58,574 nucleotides of DNA, taken from Methylibium sp. GTDB lineage: Bacteria > Pseudomonadota > Gammaproteobacteria > Burkholderiales > Burkholderiaceae_C. The notes beneath the pieces were generated by a model. The model was not told where the DNA came from, did no database searches, and worked only from the letters and a program-made list of their open reading frames with translations. The translations under genes were made by a program, and so were the position numbers. Every line of letters begins with the position of its first letter. Positions within the stretch are counted from its first letter, which is position 1. The stretch is taken from positions 1 through 58,574 of the forward strand of contig PNNH01000033.1 in the NCBI GenBank assembly GCA_013824165.1, read 5' to 3'. Below are positions 8,279-17,454 of this stretch, piece by piece.

Positions 8279-9352
8279 ATGCCTTCCTTGTTCGACCCCA
8301 TTCAGCTCGGCGATCTCTCGCTCGCCAACCGCATCGTCATGGCGCCGCTGACGCGCAGCCGCTCCAAAGGGCTGCTGCCCGGCGACATGGCCGTCGAGTA
8401 CTACCGCCAGCGCGCCAGCGCCGGCCTGATCATCAGCGAGGGCGCCCAGGTCTGCGCCGAGGGCCAGGGCTATCTGGACACGCCGGGCATCCACACGCCC
8501 GAGCAGGTGCGCGCCTGGAAGCGCGTGACCGACGCGGTGCATGCCGAGGGCGGCAAGATCGCGGTGCAACTCTGGCATGTGGGCCGCATCTCGCACACCG
8601 TGTTCCAGCCCGAGGGCAGCGCGCCGGTGTCGTCCACCGCCCGCAGCGCGCAAGGCAAGACCTTCACGCAGGAGGGCTTCGTGCCGGTGTCGGCGCCACG
8701 CTCACTGCAGACGGCCGAGATCCCTGGCGTGGTGGCCGCCTTCGCCCATGCCGCGCGCTGCGCGATGGAAGCCGGTTTCGACGCCGTCGAGGTGCACGGC
8801 GCCAACGGCTATCTGCTGGACCAGTTCCACCGCGACAGCATCAATGACCGGACCGATGCCTACGGCGGCTCGATCGCCAATCGCTGCCGCCTGACAGTGG
8901 AGGTAATGACGGCCATCGTGCAGGCCATCGGCGCGGGCCGCAGCGGCATCCGCATCAGCCCGGTCACGCCGGTCAATGACGCCGGGCAAGACAGCGATGC
9001 GCAGGCCCTGTTCAACCACCTGGCCGAGCAGCTGGCACCGCTGCAGCTGGCCTTTGTGCACGTGATCGAGGGCCAGACCGGCGGGCCGCGAGATATCGCG
9101 CCCTTCGACTACGCCGCGCTGCGCAGCCGTCTGAACAGCGCCTACCTGGCCAACAACGGTTACACGCGAGAAACAGCGCTGGCCGCCGTGGCCGAGGGTC
9201 GTGCCGCCCTGGTCTCCTTCGGACGCGACTTCATCGCCAACCCGGACCTGGTGCGCCGCCTGCGTCTGAACGCCGCGCTACAGCCCATCGACCGCGCAAC
9301 GCTCTACGGCGGCGAGGCCAAGGGCTACATCGATTACCCGGCACTGGCCTGA
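8279..9352 (+). CDS. Alkene reductase, Old Yellow Enzyme family (NemA-like)
   Basis: 357 residues, full length for the family. The start MPSLFDPIQLGDLSLANRIVMAPLTRSRS gives the FMN-binding beta1 segment with the conserved Thr, and VQLWHVGRISH and VHGANGYLLDQFHRDSIN carry the active-site residues (HGANGYL includes the Tyr proton donor of the family). The C-terminal FGRDFIANPDLVRRL is the phosphate-binding end of the barrel. It reduces activated C=C bonds, nitro compounds or nitrate esters using NADPH. It is a monocistronic gene convergent with the MOSC gene. Confidence 0.93.
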   Translation: MPSLFDPIQLGDLSLANRIVMAPLTRSRSKGLLPGDMAVEYYRQRASAGLIISEGAQVCAEGQGYLDTPGIHTPEQVRAWKRVTDAVHAEGGKIAVQLWHVGRISHTVFQPEGSAPVSSTARSAQGKTFTQEGFVPVSAPRSLQTAEIPGVVAAFAHAARCAMEAGFDAVEVHGANGYLLDQFHRDSINDRTDAYGGSIANRCRLTVEVMTAIVQAIGAGRSGIRISPVTPVNDAGQDSDAQALFNHLAEQLAPLQLAFVHVIEGQTGGPRDIAPFDYAALRSRLNSAYLANNGYTRETALAAVAEGRAALVSFGRDFIANPDLVRRLRLNAALQPIDRATLYGGEAKGYIDYPALA

Positions 9353-9370
9353 GGCACGCTCGACTCAGGC
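9347..9370. terminator. Stop-codon-overlapping hairpin between convergent genes
   Basis: GCCTGAG (9347-9353) and CTCAGGC (9364-9370) form a 7-bp stem that includes the TGA stop codons of both convergent genes. There is no T-tract, so termination strength is doubtful. Confidence 0.3.
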
Positions 9371-9937
9371 ACGCCGCGCCTTGGCGCGGAACAGCTCGGT
9401 GATGCCCACTTCGCGCGGCCCCGGCAGCAACTCGAAGGCTTCACCGGACCGCAGGCTGCCCGGCTGACGCACCGCCAGGTAGAAGCCGCACCAGTTGTTC
9501 TGCATCATCAGCTTGGCGGCCTGGTTGAAGCCCATCGCCGCATTGAACTTGAAGCAGGGAAAGCGCGGCTCGCTGACCGCCAGCTCGCAATCGGCAAAGC
9601 GCAGCGTGTCGCCAACCCAGACCTGGGTCTCCAGCAGGCCGGCCAGCGTCAGGTTTTCGCCCAGACTGCCGGGCGGCAAGGCGGCGCCCCAGTCGGCCGC
9701 CTTGGCCTGCGCCCGCACGGTCTGCCAGAAGGGGTAATGCTCGCTCGGGTAGGCGTAGACCGCCTTGCTCAGGCCGCCATGCACCGTGAGATCGGCCTGC
9801 TCATCGCCCTCAAGACCGAGCACCTGCACCGCAACGGTGTTCACGCGGGGCTGCTTGCGGATGCCGCTGCGGACAGAACGCCCTTCTTCAACCAGCAGCT
9901 CGCCGGCCAGGGCCGTATTGATGTGAAGCAGTTTCAT
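9365..9937 (-). CDS. MOSC domain-containing protein (YiiM-like)
   Basis: 190 residues. The order of motifs is that of stand-alone MOSC proteins: RKQPRVNTVAVQVLGLEGDEQADLTVHGG, then YAYPSEHYPFW, LPPGSLGENLT and EPRFPCFKFNAAMG, in which the Cys is the residue expected to ligate molybdenum or receive sulfur from the cofactor. E. coli YiiM reduces N-hydroxylated base analogues such as 6-N-hydroxylaminopurine. The start has no strong Shine-Dalgarno, but all family motifs are present. It is transcribed away from the histidine kinase region and convergent with the alkene reductase. Confidence 0.9.
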   Translation of the reverse strand: MKLLHINTALAGELLVEEGRSVRSGIRKQPRVNTVAVQVLGLEGDEQADLTVHGGLSKAVYAYPSEHYPFWQTVRAQAKAADWGAALPPGSLGENLTLAGLLETQVWVGDTLRFADCELAVSEPRFPCFKFNAAMGFNQAAKLMMQNNWCGFYLAVRQPGSLRSGEAFELLPGPREVGITELFRAKARRA

Positions 9938-10067
9938 CGATGGGGAAGTTCACTCAATTGGAGAGCATGAATGGCCTCGCTGAAGGCACGGACGCGCCAC
10001 AGGCCTCAATTTCACGACGATATCTGACCCCACCAGGTTCCCAACGCTGAGCCGCTTCTTCACGGCT

Positions 10068-11288
10068 TCAGACGCAGGCTTCCGCGGGGGCCAGCTCTGG
10101 CAATTCGAGGGAGAACGACGCCCCCTCATCCTTGGCACTTTTCACCGTGACCGTGCCGCCGAGCACGTTGGTGACCACGTTGTGCACCACATGGAGTCCG
10201 AGGCCGGTGCCGCCGCGTCCCATTCGCGTCGTGAAGAACGGATCGAAGATGCGTCCCTGCTGCTCGTGGGGAATGCCCCGGCCATCGTCACTGACGACGA
10301 TGACCACCCGCCCCACCGACGGCGCCGCAGCGCTGATATGGATGGTGCCGTCGGCACGATCCTCGAGACCATGGATGAGGGCATTGTTGATCAGGTTGGT
10401 GAGCGCTTGACCGAGCGGCCCCGGATAGCTGTCGAGTTCGATCTCCGCCGGGATGTCGATCTCGGTGCGGCAGCGAGACTGCTTCAACGTCGGCCCCAGC
10501 GTGATCAGGACCTCGTCAACAACGTCTCGCAAGTAAAAACGCCGGCGCTGCGCGCTGGTGCGGTCGGCCGCCACCTGCTTGAAGCTGCTGATCAGTTCGG
10601 CCGCACGCTGCAGATTTCGGATGGTTATTTGGCTGCACGTCTCGACGCTGGAAACAAAGCCGTCGAGCACCGAGCGACGCAGCCCGGAAGCCGAATCGGC
10701 GCGGAAATCCTCGACCTTATCGTTCAGTGAGGTGATGGCCATCAGACCGTTGCCGATCGGCGTGTTCAACTCGTGCGCCACGCCGGCCACCATCGAGCCG
10801 AGGGCAGCCATTTTCTCGGCCTGGACCAGCTGGGTCTGGGCCACGCGCAAGGTGTCGAGCGTCTGCTGAAGCGCCAGATTCGCCTGCTCGCGCTCGGCCA
10901 GCGTTTGTTCGAGGCGGCGGTTGAGACTGTGCAACTCAGTCATGTCTCGGATGGTGACCAGGATTTCACAGATCTGGTTCTGCGCATCGAAGATCGCCTG
11001 GACGCTCTTCGAGATGTGCACCATGCTCCCGTCAGCACGCTTGAAGATGGTTTCCTGGTCGCTGCAATGGCCATTGGCCTCGACCGCAGCCCTGCAGACG
11101 GTCATGATGCTGAGATCGCCAAGATAGTCGGTAATCGACGACCCGATCAATTGCTCCCGCGTGAACCCGAGCAGTCTGCAGAACGCCGGATTGACATACC
11201 GGATCTTGAGTTCCATGTCATGGGTGAACACGCCGTCCGGCGAGTTCTCCAGCAGGTTGTTCAGGTAGGCATGATCGTTAGCAGCCAT
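10068..11288 (-). CDS. Orphan PAS-domain sensor histidine kinase
   Basis: 406 residues, no transmembrane segment. A PAS domain covers about residues 8-125 (NNLLENSPDGVFTHDMELKIRYVNPAFCRLLGF). A coiled coil follows (about 130-170), then a dimerisation/H-box region MVAGVAHELNTPIGNGL with the phospho-accepting His, and a HATPase_c domain (N box LTNLINNALIHG, G1 VSDDGRGI, F box DPFFTTR, G2 GGTGLGLHVV). It is a soluble kinase that probably senses a cytoplasmic redox or ligand signal. No response regulator gene is adjacent. The ATG at 11288 was chosen because the in-frame extension starts with TTG and lacks a ribosome site. Confidence 0.9.
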   Translation of the reverse strand: MAANDHAYLNNLLENSPDGVFTHDMELKIRYVNPAFCRLLGFTREQLIGSSITDYLGDLSIMTVCRAAVEANGHCSDQETIFKRADGSMVHISKSVQAIFDAQNQICEILVTIRDMTELHSLNRRLEQTLAEREQANLALQQTLDTLRVAQTQLVQAEKMAALGSMVAGVAHELNTPIGNGLMAITSLNDKVEDFRADSASGLRRSVLDGFVSSVETCSQITIRNLQRAAELISSFKQVAADRTSAQRRRFYLRDVVDEVLITLGPTLKQSRCRTEIDIPAEIELDSYPGPLGQALTNLINNALIHGLEDRADGTIHISAAAPSVGRVVIVVSDDGRGIPHEQQGRIFDPFFTTRMGRGGTGLGLHVVHNVVTNVLGGTVTVKSAKDEGASFSLELPELAPAEACV

Positions 11289-11555
11289 CTTCCGTGCCCC
11301 ATCCGCGCGCGTTCTGCGCGCCGCGCCCAAGTGTAGGCCGCAAGCAAAATGCCCGGCCGCTTGGGCCGAGTTGCTTCTTCATGCTCAACGCCGCTGAGCG
11401 CAAGGGTCGGGCCGTCGTGGATCAGCTGCGCATGTGGATGCCGCTGCTGGGTTAAGACGTCGACTTTGCATCCCGCATGAGGCCGATCAAGCAAGGCTGG
11501 GTGCGGCGGGCGCCGGATTGGCCGTGCTCGTCGAATCACAGCCAATGCCGGGGCC

Positions 11556-13148
11556 TCATGACTCTCTGGCGTCGGTCAGACGTCGCCGCGACTTGTGAAG
11601 TTGCTGGAGGGCACGGCGAAGGGCGCTGCAGCGGCGCAAGGCCAGCTCCATGTCCGTCAGTGCCAGGGTTGCAGCTGCGCCGGCGGCCAACAGGTCGACC
11701 TTCAGGTCTTCATAGCGCGCCTCCATCGCTGCCAGATCAGCATCCAAGCCAATTGCATCCGGCGCTACGCTTGGATCGCAGCGCAGCAGCAGCGCGCTGG
11801 CCGCTGCAACGAAGGCTGCGTCGGCAGCGGTCAGGCGGGCGTCGGCTGGCCGAAGCAACGGTATCGCAGCGGCAGCAAGGGCCGCTTCCGCAGCGGCTTC
11901 GTGATAGCGCTGGATGCGCAGCAAAACGGCCACCCGCGCACTGGAAAGCTGCGTCATCGACGCACTTCGCAAGCGTTCGACGAAACGCTCAATGGCCGTG
12001 TCCAGACTCGCGAAAACGGCTTGGTCCGTCTTCAGTGTGGCTGCTGCGGCGCCGGTCAGCGCGGCTTGCGTCATGCGCAAGGCCACCTGCCCAGTTCGGG
12101 ACACTTCGCGCGCCAACGCATCGAGCGCCAGCGTCGGCACGGCCAGGATGGTTTCATCGAGGAACTGCGGCTGCGCCTCGTCTTCTTCACGAACCCGAAA
12201 GCGCTGCTGCAGCCAGCGCGTCAGCTGCCCTGCCAGGGGCCACATCAGCAGTACGCCGATCAGGTTGAAGACGGTGTGAAACAGCGCAAGCTCGGTGGCA
12301 GGGTCGGCCGGCAGGTTGAGCGCCTCGCGCAGCAGGCCCAGCGCTGCGATGAGCCAGGGCAACAGCAGCAGCGCGACAAGACCCGTGAGCAGGTTGAACA
12401 CCACATGGGCCGATGCCGCACGGCGCGCGTTCGGCGTCGCACCGATGACCGCCAGCAGCGCTGTCACGGTGGTGCCGATATTGGCGCCGATGACCACCGC
12501 CGCCGCACCCTGCAGGCCGATCAGCCCGCCCTGAGCGGCCGTGAGTGTGATGGCCATCGCAGCGCTGGAGGACTGCATCAGCACCGTCATCAGCAGCCCG
12601 ATGCCGAGTTGCGCCAGCACCACCAGCACGCCCTCGCCCTGCGGCAGGTTGATCTGCCCGGCCAGCCCGGCGAAAGCCTGCTGAAGCAAGGCGATGCCCA
12701 TGAACAGCAGGCCGAATCCGCCCAGCGCAGTACCGATGGCGCCGCTGCGGCGGCCTTCGCCCATTAGCCGCAATAGCGCGCCAAGCCCGGCCAGCGGCAT
12801 CGCCAGCACCTCGATCTTGAACTTCAAGCCGACCAGCGCAACGATCCAGCCCGTCATCGTCGTCCCGACGTTGGCGCCGAACAGCACCCACAGCGCAGGG
12901 CCGAGCGCCAACAGGCCAGCGTTGACAAATCCGATGACGGCCACGGTCACCGCGCTGGAGGACTGCACCAGCGCGGTGACCAGCAGTCCGGAGCCCAGGG
13001 CATGAGCTCGCGTGCGGGTGGCGCCGGCCAGGATGCGATGCAGGGCCGGGCCAGCAGCCAGCTTCAGTCCATCGGTCATCAGGCCCATGCCGAGCAGGAA
13101 CAGGCCCAACCCGCCCGCCATGGTGCCAAGGGTCTGCCATTCCATCAT
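11556..13148 (-). CDS. Na/Pi-cotransporter family protein with C-terminal PhoU-like region
   Basis: 530 residues. There are two PF02690-type repeats, each with the signature QSSSA (VTALVQSSSAVTVAVIGFVNAGLL near residue 60 and LMQSSSAAMAITLTAAQGGLIG near residue 190) and matching GANVGTT/GANIGTT segments, in about 8-10 membrane helices over residues 1-310. A soluble, alpha-helical C-terminal half resembles PhoU. It is predicted to import phosphate or another anion with sodium at the inner membrane. ATGA overlap with the preceding SLC13-type gene supports the 13148 start and co-expression as the last gene of the operon. Confidence 0.88.
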   Translation of the reverse strand: MMEWQTLGTMAGGLGLFLLGMGLMTDGLKLAAGPALHRILAGATRTRAHALGSGLLVTALVQSSSAVTVAVIGFVNAGLLALGPALWVLFGANVGTTMTGWIVALVGLKFKIEVLAMPLAGLGALLRLMGEGRRSGAIGTALGGFGLLFMGIALLQQAFAGLAGQINLPQGEGVLVVLAQLGIGLLMTVLMQSSSAAMAITLTAAQGGLIGLQGAAAVVIGANIGTTVTALLAVIGATPNARRAASAHVVFNLLTGLVALLLLPWLIAALGLLREALNLPADPATELALFHTVFNLIGVLLMWPLAGQLTRWLQQRFRVREEDEAQPQFLDETILAVPTLALDALAREVSRTGQVALRMTQAALTGAAAATLKTDQAVFASLDTAIERFVERLRSASMTQLSSARVAVLLRIQRYHEAAAEAALAAAAIPLLRPADARLTAADAAFVAAASALLLRCDPSVAPDAIGLDADLAAMEARYEDLKVDLLAAGAAATLALTDMELALRRCSALRRALQQLHKSRRRLTDARES

Positions 13149-14491
13149 GCGAGAACCAGGGCCGCCACAGCGGTGATCACGATGATGCACACGAAGTTCA
13201 GCACCAGGCCACAGCGCATCATGGTGGCCTGCGGCACCTGCTCGGTCGCGTAGACGATGGCGTTCGGCGGCGTCCCCACCGGCAACATGAAGGCGCAGGA
13301 TGCCGAGACCGCAATGGCTGCGGCGAACAAGGCCGGCGGCAATCCCAGCGATACCGCCACGCCCAGGAAGATCGGCACCAACAAGGCCGCTGACGCAGTG
13401 TTGCTCACCAGTTCGGTCAGAAAGACGACGAATGCCACCACACCCAGCAACAGCAGCGCCGTCGGTGCTTCATGCAGGACGTCGGTGAGCACGGCGGCCA
13501 TGAACCCGCTGGCCCCGCTGGACAGCATCACTGCGCTCAGTGACAGCCCGCCGCCGAACAGCAGCAGCACGCCCCAATGCGTACGCTCCTCGATGTCGGG
13601 CCAGCCAATGACACCGCTGGCAACCAGCGCGACGATGGCGGCGATGGCAACGACGCTGTCGAAGTCAGCCGCGATGCCGAGCGCGCGGCCCAGCGGCGCC
13701 GCACCGATCCAGCCTGCGGCCGCAAGGCTGAACACGACAAGCGTGACACGCTGCTCCCGGGTCCAGGGCATCGCGGATGGCGGCTCTGCAAGCGCCAGCG
13801 TCCGCCCCCCCAGCCGCGGCCGCAGCACGGCGAAGAGAACGCCAACCATCAAGGGCATCAGCAGCAGCACCATTGGCAGGCCGATGCGCATCCACTCCGC
13901 AAAGCCGATGCCGGCCTGTGCCGCAGCGATTGCGTTGGGCGGACTGCCGACCAGGGTGCCGATGCCGCCGATGCTGGCGCTGTAGGCCACGCCCAGCAGC
14001 ACGAAGGCGCGCTCCGACGGCCCGTCCTCCTCGCGCAGCAGACCCAGGGCCAGTGGCAGCATCATCGCGGCGGTCGCGGTGTTGCTGATCCACATCGACA
14101 GCAGCGCCGTCAGTCCGAACAGCAGCGCCAGAGCAGCGTTCCTCCGGCCCGCGGCCAGGCGCAGCACCCCCAGGGCCAGCACACGGTCCAGGCCTTGGCG
14201 TTGCAGAGCGGCGGCCAGTGCGAAACCGCCGAGAAACAGGAAGATGATGGGATGCGCGAACGATGTGAGCGCCGCCCGCAGGTCCATCAGGCCCGCCAGC
14301 ACGGCCAGCAGCGGAACCAACAAGGCCGTAACGCTCAGGTGCAGGGCTTGCGTCATCCACAGGCCGCCGATCAGCACGAACAACGCCAGGCCTGTGCGCA
14401 AGGCGTCCGGCGGCGGCGCGCTGCCATACACCAGCGCCGCCAGCGCCAGGCAGCCGAGTACGCGCGGCAAAGAAACAGTCGTCCCGCTCAT
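13145..14491 (-). CDS. SLC13/DASS-family sodium:anion symporter
   Basis: 448 residues, about 11-12 hydrophobic segments. The two sodium-site motifs of the divalent anion/sodium symporter family are visible as SNTATAAMMLP and SNTASAALLVPI, each paired with a GSPPNAIA/GTPPNAIVY loop. The family imports dicarboxylates, citrate or sulfate; the substrate is unresolved here. It overlaps the upstream universal stress gene and the downstream Na/Pi gene by 4 bp, so it is translationally coupled within a four-gene operon of ion transport and stress functions. Confidence 0.9.
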   Translation of the reverse strand: MSGTTVSLPRVLGCLALAALVYGSAPPPDALRTGLALFVLIGGLWMTQALHLSVTALLVPLLAVLAGLMDLRAALTSFAHPIIFLFLGGFALAAALQRQGLDRVLALGVLRLAAGRRNAALALLFGLTALLSMWISNTATAAMMLPLALGLLREEDGPSERAFVLLGVAYSASIGGIGTLVGSPPNAIAAAQAGIGFAEWMRIGLPMVLLLMPLMVGVLFAVLRPRLGGRTLALAEPPSAMPWTREQRVTLVVFSLAAAGWIGAAPLGRALGIAADFDSVVAIAAIVALVASGVIGWPDIEERTHWGVLLLFGGGLSLSAVMLSSGASGFMAAVLTDVLHEAPTALLLLGVVAFVVFLTELVSNTASAALLVPIFLGVAVSLGLPPALFAAAIAVSASCAFMLPVGTPPNAIVYATEQVPQATMMRCGLVLNFVCIIVITAVAALVLA

Positions 14492-15381
14492 GCCTCTCGG
14501 GTCGTGGAGACCAGCACATCGGCGCTTCCCTCGGCAAGCACATGCTTGCTGACACTGCCCAGCAGCAGCTCCTCGGTTGCCGACTGGCCGTGCTTGCCGA
14601 GCACAACCAGGTCGCAGTCCCGCTCCTGCTCTTGCTCGACGATGCGCTGTGAGGCCTCGCCTTCGACGATGCAGGGCTCCCAGTCACTCGGCTTCAAGCC
14701 GTTCGCAGCCGCCAGCGCATGCACGCGCTGCGTGGCTTCCGCGCGGGCGTTGCGGCGGTAATGCTCGATGGTGGCTGCGTCAACGCCAGCGAAGTGCAGC
14801 TTCTCCTCGAACGGCACCTGGTAGGCGCTGAGCAGTAGCAGCTGTGCGTGCGGCGCCACGCAGCGGGCCAACGAAATGGCGTGCGCCGACCACGGCGAGA
14901 AGTCGAGGGCCACCAGGACACGCCGGTAACGTTCGTGCGGCGTTTGCCGCACGACCAGCAGCGGCCGCCGGGTGCGACGCAGCAGCCGCTCGGATGTACT
15001 GCCAAGCACAAGCCGGCGCATGAATCCAGCGCCACGTGCACCCAACACCAGCAGGCCGGCATCCATCGCGTCGGCCTCGCGCAGCACTTCATCAAGCACC
15101 GCGCCGCTGCCGTTGACGCCGCTGGCGCTGACATGTCGGTGCGTCTGCAGCTCAGAAGCCAGCATCGCCAATTGGCGCCGCGCATCGTCGTGCAGCTGCT
15201 GTTCCATCAGATGGCCGCTGCCAAGCCATTGGCGAAGCTCCTGCAAGGCGCCGCCTGACAGCACGTGCATCACGGTCAGGGCCGCACCGGTCTCGTGCGC
15301 CAAGCGTGCAGCACGATCAACGGCGTGCCGCGCCGGTGCCGAGAAATCAGTGAGGGCAAGGATGGGGCCAAGACGGGTCAC
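14488..15381 (-). CDS. Universal stress protein with two UspA domains
   Basis: 297 residues formed by two tandem Usp domains (about 1-145 and 150-297). Each ends in the nucleotide-binding pattern G-x2-G-x9-G-S/T: GARGAGFMRRLVLGSTSERLL and GKHGQSATEELLLGSVSKHVL. It is probably an ATP-binding cytoplasmic stress protein. Translation starts with GTG (15381), with AGGAG upstream, overlapping the stop of the antiporter gene by 4 bp (GTGA). Coupling to an antiporter and two anion transporters suggests a role in ion or pH homeostasis; regulatory binding to the transporters is a guess. Confidence 0.9.
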   Translation of the reverse strand: MTRLGPILALTDFSAPARHAVDRAARLAHETGAALTVMHVLSGGALQELRQWLGSGHLMEQQLHDDARRQLAMLASELQTHRHVSASGVNGSGAVLDEVLREADAMDAGLLVLGARGAGFMRRLVLGSTSERLLRRTRRPLLVVRQTPHERYRRVLVALDFSPWSAHAISLARCVAPHAQLLLLSAYQVPFEEKLHFAGVDAATIEHYRRNARAEATQRVHALAAANGLKPSDWEPCIVEGEASQRIVEQEQERDCDLVVLGKHGQSATEELLLGSVSKHVLAEGSADVLVSTTREA

Positions 15382-17048
15382 GATAGGGACTCCTGTTCAC
15401 GGATGGCACGTGCCAGATGTGCCGCTGCATGATCGGCCGCGTCATCGAAGGGATTCAGAACACGTCCGACCCCAGCCTCGGTCAGCGCGCGCCCGTGGGC
15501 TGCATCACGCACTGCGCCGACGACTTGGCCACGATAGTGCACTGCGCTCAGGGCATGCAGCAGCGCCCGGTTGGACTCCCATTGCGGAAAGGTCGTGATC
15601 ACCCAGCGCGCCTGCCGCAAGGGCAGCGTTTCCAGAAAGTCGGGATCCTCGCCGTCGCCAAACAGCACCGGCAAGCCCCGCCGCTGGAGCTCGCGGACCG
15701 CCTCCGGGTCGAAATCGACGCCAATCACGTCGACACCGTCCGCGCGCAGCTGCTCGAACAGGCGGCTGCCGTAGCGGCCAAGGCCGAACACGATGGCCTG
15801 GGCGCCGCCGGAACTTCCACTCTGGCCCTCCGCGGCAAGCTCGCGGAACGGACGCTTGCGCTCGAAGGGGCGCAGCCAGGGCGCAAGCCGCTCGTATAGC
15901 GGCTGGGCATACAGGATCATGTAGGTGGACACGGTGATCGTCACCAAGCCTACCAGCGTGGTCAGGCTCAGCGCCTGCACGCCCACGTGACCCAGCGTGA
16001 TGCCCATGGCCACGAAGACGATCGAGAACTCGCTGATCTGCGCCACGGTCAGCCCGGCCAGGAAGCCGGTGCGCCGTCGGTAGCCCATGAAGCCCATGAT
16101 GGCCATCACAATCAGCGGGTTGCCGATCAGCACGAACAGCGACAAGACAATCGCCGGCACCACTTCAGCGCCCAGCGTCGAGAGCTCAAGCTTGGCACCC
16201 AGGTCGATGAAGAAGAACAGCAGCAGGAAATCGCGGATGCCCGTCAGCCGGGCACTCATGGCCTCGCGATAGGGCGTGGAGGCAAGCGAGAAGCCTGCCA
16301 GGAATGCGCCTGCCTCCTTGCTGAAACCGGCCCACTCGCCCAGCGCTGCCAGCGCCACGCCCCAGGCGACGGCAAAGACCAGCAGCAATTCCTGCGAGCG
16401 CGCCATTGCCGCCACCAGTGCCGGCAGCACCCAGCGCATCAGCACGAACATCGCCACGGCAGCCACGGCAAGACGCCAGCCCAGCGACAGCAGCACGGCC
16501 AGTAAGCCGGCCGGCTCGCCTCCCGCATCGGCGGTGCCCCGCAAGGCGCTCATGGCCATCATCGCGATCACCACAGCCAGGTCCTGAACGATCAGAAAGC
16601 CCACCGCGATGCGCCCGTGCAGGCTGTCGAGCTCGCGCTTGTCGGACAAGAGCTTGACGATGATGATGGTGCTCGAGAACGTCAGCGCGACAGCCACATA
16701 CAAGGCTTCCATCACCCCCTTGCCCAGCGCCAGGATCAACGCGAAGCCAATCACGATGGTGAAAGCCAGTTGACCCAGGCCGGTCGCAAGCGCCACCGGT
16801 CCGATGTGCCGGATGTGGTGCAAGTCGAGTTTCAGGCCCACCGCGAACAGCAGCACCGCCACCCCGACCTGCGCCAGCAAGTCGATCTGGTCGTGGGCCG
16901 TGACCAGCCCGAAGCCGGCCGGACCGACGGCGATACCAACGACGATGTAGGCAATCAGCACCGGCTGACGTAGACGCACGAACACCGCACCGGCCAGGGC
17001 GCAGATCAGCAGCAGCGCAGCAAACTCTGTAAACGCAGATGCGTGCAT
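15378..17048 (-). CDS. Kef-type monovalent cation:proton antiporter with TrkA-N domain
   Basis: 556 residues. The CPA2 membrane domain (about 1-385, twelve helices) begins FTEFAALLLICALAGAVFVRLRQP and includes SKEAGAFLAGFSLASTPY. The cytoplasmic RCK/TrkA-N domain (about 410-540) starts IVFGLGRYGSRLFEQLRADGVDVIGVDFDPE with the GxGxxG nucleotide loop. It resembles KefB/YbaL-type glutathione- or nucleotide-gated potassium efflux systems. It is the first gene of the overlapping four-gene operon. Its start lies only 115 bp from the left end of a Tn7-like element, so part of its upstream region may have been replaced. Confidence 0.92.
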   Translation of the reverse strand: MHASAFTEFAALLLICALAGAVFVRLRQPVLIAYIVVGIAVGPAGFGLVTAHDQIDLLAQVGVAVLLFAVGLKLDLHHIRHIGPVALATGLGQLAFTIVIGFALILALGKGVMEALYVAVALTFSSTIIIVKLLSDKRELDSLHGRIAVGFLIVQDLAVVIAMMAMSALRGTADAGGEPAGLLAVLLSLGWRLAVAAVAMFVLMRWVLPALVAAMARSQELLLVFAVAWGVALAALGEWAGFSKEAGAFLAGFSLASTPYREAMSARLTGIRDFLLLFFFIDLGAKLELSTLGAEVVPAIVLSLFVLIGNPLIVMAIMGFMGYRRRTGFLAGLTVAQISEFSIVFVAMGITLGHVGVQALSLTTLVGLVTITVSTYMILYAQPLYERLAPWLRPFERKRPFRELAAEGQSGSSGGAQAIVFGLGRYGSRLFEQLRADGVDVIGVDFDPEAVRELQRRGLPVLFGDGEDPDFLETLPLRQARWVITTFPQWESNRALLHALSAVHYRGQVVGAVRDAAHGRALTEAGVGRVLNPFDDAADHAAAHLARAIREQESLS

Positions 17049-17162
17049 GGTGGAACTCAGCCGACAAGGCGAGAGGGAGAACCAAAATCAGGGCCTAGCC
17101 GAAGGATACATGCCAGCTTTTACGGTCCGAGCGCTGGGAGCGACCCCGAGCACGGCACATGG
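17049..17162. other. Residual chromosomal upstream region of the antiporter operon
   Basis: 114 bp between the antiporter start codon and the terminal TGTCG of element A. It holds no gene and must contain the remaining native operon promoter. The last five bases, CATGG, flank element A but do not recur next to the displaced A right terminus. Confidence 0.5.
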
Positions 17163-17296
17163 TGTCGAACGCCGTTCATCTCTGAACTGGTTGCGAAGGC
17201 AGATCAACGTCTTGGCAGAACCTTGCTCTTTCAGTTCTGAACCAAGTGACCGTTCATATCTGAACTTTTCCGACTTTGGATCTTTCAAGTCTGAAC
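17163..17296 (+). repeat. Left end of element A with four TnsB-type binding sites
   Basis: Sites at 17174-17187 (GTTCATCTCTGAAC), 17230-17242 (TTCAGTTCTGAAC), 17252-17265 (GTTCATATCTGAAC) and 17284-17296 (TTCAAGTCTGAAC). Spacing matches the left end of element B almost exactly, while sequence between the sites differs. A widely spaced array at one end and a compact one at the other is the Tn7 plan. Confidence 0.75.
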
Positions 17297-17454
17297 TTTT
17301 ACGCGATCTTTCGATGAGTAGAGCGTTGCGAAGGAGCTTCTCAAGTTCAAGCAATGCCAATGCGAACGTGCCGCGAGGGGCTGACCTCGTCTGATCCGCG
17401 TTCCCCGTGGGGAAAAGATGCATCGGCGGCCTGCTCCGACGAATCCGGGTGCCA

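Noticed and set aside
11289-11555. Short reading frames between the histidine kinase and the Na/Pi gene
   Set aside because: Frames on both strands (for example a fragment ending RMWMPLLG near 11450) are short, lack ribosome sites and match nothing known; possibly decayed sequence.
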